Positions 6,789-9,492 of a DNA stretch of 9,492 bases are shown here, in pieces. Position numbers and translations under genes: made by a program. The stretch lies in the NCBI GenBank assembly GCA_913064935.1, contig CAJYBF010000024.1:1-9492 (forward strand), read 5' to 3'. Within the stretch, counting starts at the first letter, position 1. Every line of letters starts with the position of its first letter. This stretch comes from an uncultured Mollicutes bacterium (GTDB taxonomy: Bacteria > Bacillota_I > Bacilli_A > MAG-NZ). A model generated the notes under the pieces. That model saw only the letters and a list, made by a program, of their open reading frames with translations. It was not told where the DNA came from and did not search any database.

Positions 6789-6816
6789 TGCTTAACTAAT
6801 AGGAAGAGGTGTAAAT

Positions 6817-6882
6817 ATGGGGAACTCATATACAGAAAAAAGAGATCAAACAAATATTTCACTTCAAACTAAGGTAAAGTAA
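6817..6882 (+). CDS. 21-residue leader peptide before the ribosomal protection gene
   Basis: A short ORF beginning MGNSYTEKRD and ending TKVK is preceded by a strong AGGAAGAGG ribosome binding site (6801-6809, 7 bases from the ATG). It lies entirely between the promoter and the attenuator. Its codons 19-20 (AAG GTA, 6871-6876) are complementary to TACCTT (6911-6916), part of the terminator's 5' arm, so ribosome position on the leader can decide which hairpin forms. This is the layout of leader-peptide attenuators upstream of tet(M), erm and ABC-F genes. The peptide sequence itself is not one I recognise. It is probably cis-acting with no function after synthesis. Confidence 0.7.
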   Translation: MGNSYTEKRDQTNISLQTKVK

Positions 6883-6938
6883 AGGTTAAGAATCCAATAT
6901 TTTAAGCTAATACCTTTTTGATTGTGAGGGTATTTTTT
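6871..6938 (+). promoter_or_regulatory. Transcription attenuator with competing antiterminator
   Basis: Terminator: AATACC (6909-6914) pairs with GGTATT (6929-6934), a 14-nt loop, then a T run through 6938. Antiterminator: AAGGTA (6871-6876), within the last leader codons, pairs with TACCTT (6911-6916); AAAGGT (6881-6886), at the leader stop, pairs with ACCTTT (6912-6917). Both use the terminator's 5' arm, so the structures exclude each other. A ribosome stalled early on the leader would leave AAGGTA free and favour read-through; unhindered translation to the stop would cover it and favour termination. The pairings are read from the sequence; the switching model is inferred. Confidence 0.7.
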
Positions 6939-6969
6939 ATTTGCTTATAAAAGTATATTGGAGGATTAA

Positions 6970-8904
6970 ATGAAAGAAAGAAATCATAGACCTATTAATT
7001 TAGGAATTTTTGCTCACGTTGATGCGGGCAAAACAACAATAACAGAAAACATATTATATAACGCTGGTGTTATAAACAGCGTAGGAAGAGTTGATTCAGG
7101 TACTACTCAAACTGACTCGATGGAATTGGAAAGAAGAAGAGGGATTTCGATTAAATCATCTACGACGTCTCTACACATAAATGAAATCAAAGTTAATCTA
7201 GTTGATACACCAGGGCACATAGACTTTATCGCCGAAGTAGAACGCGTTCTAAATGTTTTGGATTGCGCCATTTTAGTTATCTCAGGTAAGGAAGGTATTC
7301 AGTCACAAACCAAAGTTCTATGGAAGGCACTGAGAAATTTAAACATGCCAACCATTATTTTTATTAATAAGCTCGATAGAGTAGGAACAAATTTAGATGA
7401 AGTAGTAAGTAAAATTAGAAGTCAGCTTTCAAGTAATATATTATTGATGCAAGGCTGTACAAATGAAGGAACTTCTGATTTGACAATTAAATCACTAAAC
7501 AGTAACGATACAATTGAAGTCTTAGCTGAACTTGATGAGGAAATATTAGCAAATTTCATAAGCGGAGAGCATATTGACTCAAATAAAATTGTTGAAAAAA
7601 TAACTGAATATTCTCAAAAGGCGCAGTGTTATCCGACTTACTTAGGCTCGGCGTTGCTTGGAATTGGTGTTAGTGAATTACTTGAAGGAGTGACTAATCA
7701 TTTCTTAGTAAAAAAAGAAACTGAGACAGATGAGTTATCAGGTTTGGTTTTTAAGATTGACACTGATAATGACAACAGTAAAATAGCGTATGTTAGGATA
7801 TTTGGCGGTGCTATACTTAACAGAAGTGAAGTTCACGTTAGTACTAAAGATATAGTACTTAAAGTTAAGAACTTAAAAGTATTCAATAATGGAAAACTGG
7901 TTAGGGTTGATGCAGTTTATCAAGGAGACATCGCTATTGTATATGGATTTGAGGACATAGAAATAGGAGATATAATTGGAAAGAAAACTGATAAGATAAG
8001 AACATATAAAATTCCGATGACTACATTGTGTTCAAAAGTAATGCCTAAAAGCAAAGCGGATTTACCAACGCTAGTTCGAGTTTTAACGGAACTCAGTTTA
8101 CAGGATCCACTGCTAGACTTTAAGATTAATCCGTTGAATAACGAACTCTCAGTAAACATAATAGGTCAAATCCAAATTGAGGTAATAAAATCACTACTAC
8201 TGGAAAACCACGATGTTGATGTAGAGTTATTAACTCCAGAGGTTATTTATAAAGAAAGACCAAATAAGATAGGGAGTTCACTCATCAAATTTAAGGATGA
8301 TCATCCTTACCCAGCACAAATAGAACTAAAAATAGAACCTTTACCGATCGGGAGTGGGATTAAATACAAGTCTAATGTATCATTTGGGTATATTACAAGT
8401 CCACTCCAAAAAGCTGTAGAAGATGGTGTGATTTCAGCAGCAAAGGAAGGGTTGTTCGGATGGGAGGTTACTGATTGTTTAGTAACCTTCACAAGTGCTT
8501 ATTTTAATAGTGTTGATAGCACTGCTGCAGCATTTAGGAAATTAACTCCAATTGTATTTATGGAAGCGCTAATAGATGCTGGGACTAGCATTCTGGAACC
8601 TAGATATAAATTTGAACTAACACTAAATAAGGATCACATCGGAAAAGCAATGTATGACTTACAATCAATGAGAGCAGAAGTTAAAGAGCAAAATTTTAAT
8701 AATGAAGATGTTATTATTAAAGGAACTGTTCCAGTTGCAACCTCAAGTGACTACAACATAGAACTCGCTACTTATACCAAAGGTAAGGGAGTCTTCGAAA
8801 ACGAGTTCTGCGGTTATTCTCAAAGCAATGGAGATATTAATAAAACAAGAGAAAGAACAACCGTGAATCCAATACACAGAGGGCTTTATATAAGATCCAT
8901 ATAA
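6970..8904 (+). CDS. Tet(M)/Tet(O)-type ribosomal protection GTPase
   Basis: This 644-residue EF-G paralogue (Tet(M) is 639) belongs to the ribosomal protection proteins, which bind the 70S ribosome and use GTP to dislodge tetracycline from the 30S A site. GTPase motifs are AHVDAGKTT (15-23), ERRRGI (54-59, switch I), DTPGHID (79-85) and NKLDR (133-137). Further matches to Tet(M) are the ERP block, the PLPIGSG/YKSNVSFGYI region, GLFGWEVTDC (about 494-503) and the domain IV block PIVFMEALIDAGTSILEP. The tip loop that reaches into the drug site reads YFNSVDSTAAAF (511-522), against YYSPVSTPADF in Tet(M): the key Pro is replaced by Ser and the loop is one residue longer. It is clearly divergent from the mobile tet classes. 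The ATG at 6970 follows GGAGGAT. Upstream are a strong promoter and an attenuator; a GNAT gene follows 44 bases later. Tetracycline protection is likely but not certain; another ribosome-targeting compound or a stress role is possible. Confidence 0.88.
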   Translation: MKERNHRPINLGIFAHVDAGKTTITENILYNAGVINSVGRVDSGTTQTDSMELERRRGISIKSSTTSLHINEIKVNLVDTPGHIDFIAEVERVLNVLDCAILVISGKEGIQSQTKVLWKALRNLNMPTIIFINKLDRVGTNLDEVVSKIRSQLSSNILLMQGCTNEGTSDLTIKSLNSNDTIEVLAELDEEILANFISGEHIDSNKIVEKITEYSQKAQCYPTYLGSALLGIGVSELLEGVTNHFLVKKETETDELSGLVFKIDTDNDNSKIAYVRIFGGAILNRSEVHVSTKDIVLKVKNLKVFNNGKLVRVDAVYQGDIAIVYGFEDIEIGDIIGKKTDKIRTYKIPMTTLCSKVMPKSKADLPTLVRVLTELSLQDPLLDFKINPLNNELSVNIIGQIQIEVIKSLLLENHDVDVELLTPEVIYKERPNKIGSSLIKFKDDHPYPAQIELKIEPLPIGSGIKYKSNVSFGYITSPLQKAVEDGVISAAKEGLFGWEVTDCLVTFTSAYFNSVDSTAAAFRKLTPIVFMEALIDAGTSILEPRYKFELTLNKDHIGKAMYDLQSMRAEVKEQNFNNEDVIIKGTVPVATSSDYNIELATYTKGKGVFENEFCGYSQSNGDINKTRERTTVNPIHRGLYIRSI

Positions 8905-8948
8905 ATGAATATATGAATAATGATTATAAAACGAAGGGAGTTTTAAGA

Positions 8949-9434
8949 ATGATTGTTTACAAAACAGATTTTGAATCAATAAACTGGGATATGTTAATTC
9001 AACTGTACTACGAAGTGGATGGCGTAATAGGATTAGCGAAAAACCAAAATAAAGCAAGAATCAAAAAATCATTTCTAAGTAGTTATAAAGTCGTGACGGC
9101 TTGGGAAGATGACAAAATCGTCGGGGCAGGAAGAATGATATCGGACGGATATTGTTATGCAGGGATACATGACAGTGGGGTACTACCAGATAATCACAAA
9201 AGAGGTATAGGTAGGGGAGTTATGGAAGAATTAATGAATGAAGATGAGGAACTATTATTTGGACTGACTTCTTCATTTAGTGCAGAAGACTTCTATTATA
9301 ATTTGGGATTTAAAAAGCATAAAACAGCGATGGCAAAATATCCAGGTAAATCATCATATCTTGAAGATTTTTCTAATAGGAATTTATGTTCAAATTCCAA
9401 ATTATATCCCACAGGAATAAAGTCAAAAGAATAA
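8949..9434 (+). CDS. Single-domain GNAT acetyltransferase
   Basis: I choose ATG 8949 (161 residues) over ATG 8913 because AAGGGAG (8934-8940) is correctly spaced for it and the GNAT fold begins there. KVVTAWEDDKIVGAGRMI (47-64) is the central hairpin, SGVLPDNHKRGIGRGVMEELM (76-96) is motif A with the acetyl-CoA loop KRGIGRG (84-90), and AEDFYYNLGFKKHKTAMAKYP (112-132) is the conserved C-terminal block of a common Firmicute GNAT group. Homology stops near residue 140. The last 21 residues look unlike a GNAT ending and are antisense to a candidate exonuclease coding segment, so the natural C-terminus may have been replaced at a junction near 9360-9370. It lies 44 bases after the ribosomal protection gene with no terminator, so it is probably co-transcribed and under the same attenuator. 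The substrate is unknown. Confidence 0.85.
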   Translation: MIVYKTDFESINWDMLIQLYYEVDGVIGLAKNQNKARIKKSFLSSYKVVTAWEDDKIVGAGRMISDGYCYAGIHDSGVLPDNHKRGIGRGVMEELMNEDEELLFGLTSSFSAEDFYYNLGFKKHKTAMAKYPGKSSYLEDFSNRNLCSNSKLYPTGIKSKE

Positions 9435-9490
9435 TCATTTGTGATTGGGGACTCTTCAATGAATCGCCTGAGCATCTCTTTTTCACCTAA
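9296..9490 (-). CDS. Partial DnaQ/RNase H-like exonuclease fragment entering from the right edge
   Basis: On the minus strand a frame open at the window edge runs for 64 codons to a TAA at 9296-9298. Its first about 43 codons (9490-9361) read like genuine protein: FIEESP, then FDFIPVGYNLEFEHKFLLEK. The GYNLEFEHKFL part fits the Exo II pattern (N-x-x-F-D/E-x-x-F-L) of DEDD 3'-5' exonucleases. Codons after about 44 are antisense to the conserved GNAT end and are probably not native. I read it as the severed 3' part of a convergent gene, or as a chance match. The assignment rests on one motif and memory only. Confidence 0.35.
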   Translation of the reverse strand, partial: LGEKEMLRRFIEESPITNDYSFDFIPVGYNLEFEHKFLLEKSSRYDDLPGYFAIAVLCFLNPKL

Positions 9491-9492
9491 TT

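Noticed and set aside
8913..8948. An N-terminal extension of the last GNAT protein to ATG 8913
   Set aside because: The extension contains the AAGGGAG ribosome binding site of the ATG at 8949, and the GNAT fold begins at the latter.
8743..9057. A 104-codon minus-strand ORF
   Set aside because: It is antisense to the conserved end of the ribosomal protection gene and the start of the GNAT gene, with no recognisable domain.
1..9492. A genome-wide reassignment of UAA/UAG to Gln
   Set aside because: Genes here end at TAA or TAG exactly where their families end, and five intact genes have no internal TAA/TAG. Only partial suppression or ordinary nonsense mutation remains possible.
1..9492. CRISPR array, insertion sequence, tRNA/rRNA or diversity-generating retroelement
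   Set aside because: No regularly spaced repeats, transposase motifs, terminal inverted repeats with target duplication, cloverleaf-like sequence or reverse transcriptase motif was seen on either strand.

Overview
The window looks like chromosomal or island DNA from a low-GC Bacillota (Firmicutes) bacterium. It is strongly A/T-rich, uses AGGAGG-type ribosome binding sites and TTGACA/TATAAT promoters, and carries a Bacillus-like Rho factor plus Gram-positive families (DegV, Tet(M)-type ribosomal protection protein, FtsX-type permease). UGG encodes Trp and all three stop codons end genes, so nothing demands a non-standard code. I cannot name a genus.

Every well-supported gene is on the + strand. 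The left part (1-4193) mixes broken and intact genes: the C-terminal end of an FtsX/MacB-type ABC permease (two in-frame stops), a DegV-family lipid-binding gene (one in-frame TAG), a membrane-anchored alpha/beta hydrolase (one in-frame TAA before the catalytic His), an intact chloramphenicol-phosphotransferase-like P-loop kinase, and a second alpha/beta hydrolase with three in-frame stops in its first 50 codons. In all four broken genes the homology continues in the same frame. The lesions are seven TAA/TAG codons, with no TGA and no indel.

The right part (4504-9434) is intact: rho, a tandem-GNAT acetyltransferase, a Tet(M)-like ribosomal protection GTPase behind a promoter / leader-peptide / terminator attenuator, and a second GNAT acetyltransferase probably co-transcribed with it. 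The C-terminal tail of that last gene runs antisense to what looks like the end of a DnaQ/RNase H-like exonuclease gene entering from the right edge.

Taken together, the intact genes concern the transcription and translation machinery or drug modification (CPT-like kinase, Rho, ribosome protector, two acetyltransferases). This suggests an intrinsic-resistance or gene-expression-protection neighbourhood, but each gene has ordinary housekeeping readings too. The two observations most worth following are the nonsense-only interruption pattern and the complete attenuator in front of the ribosomal protection gene.
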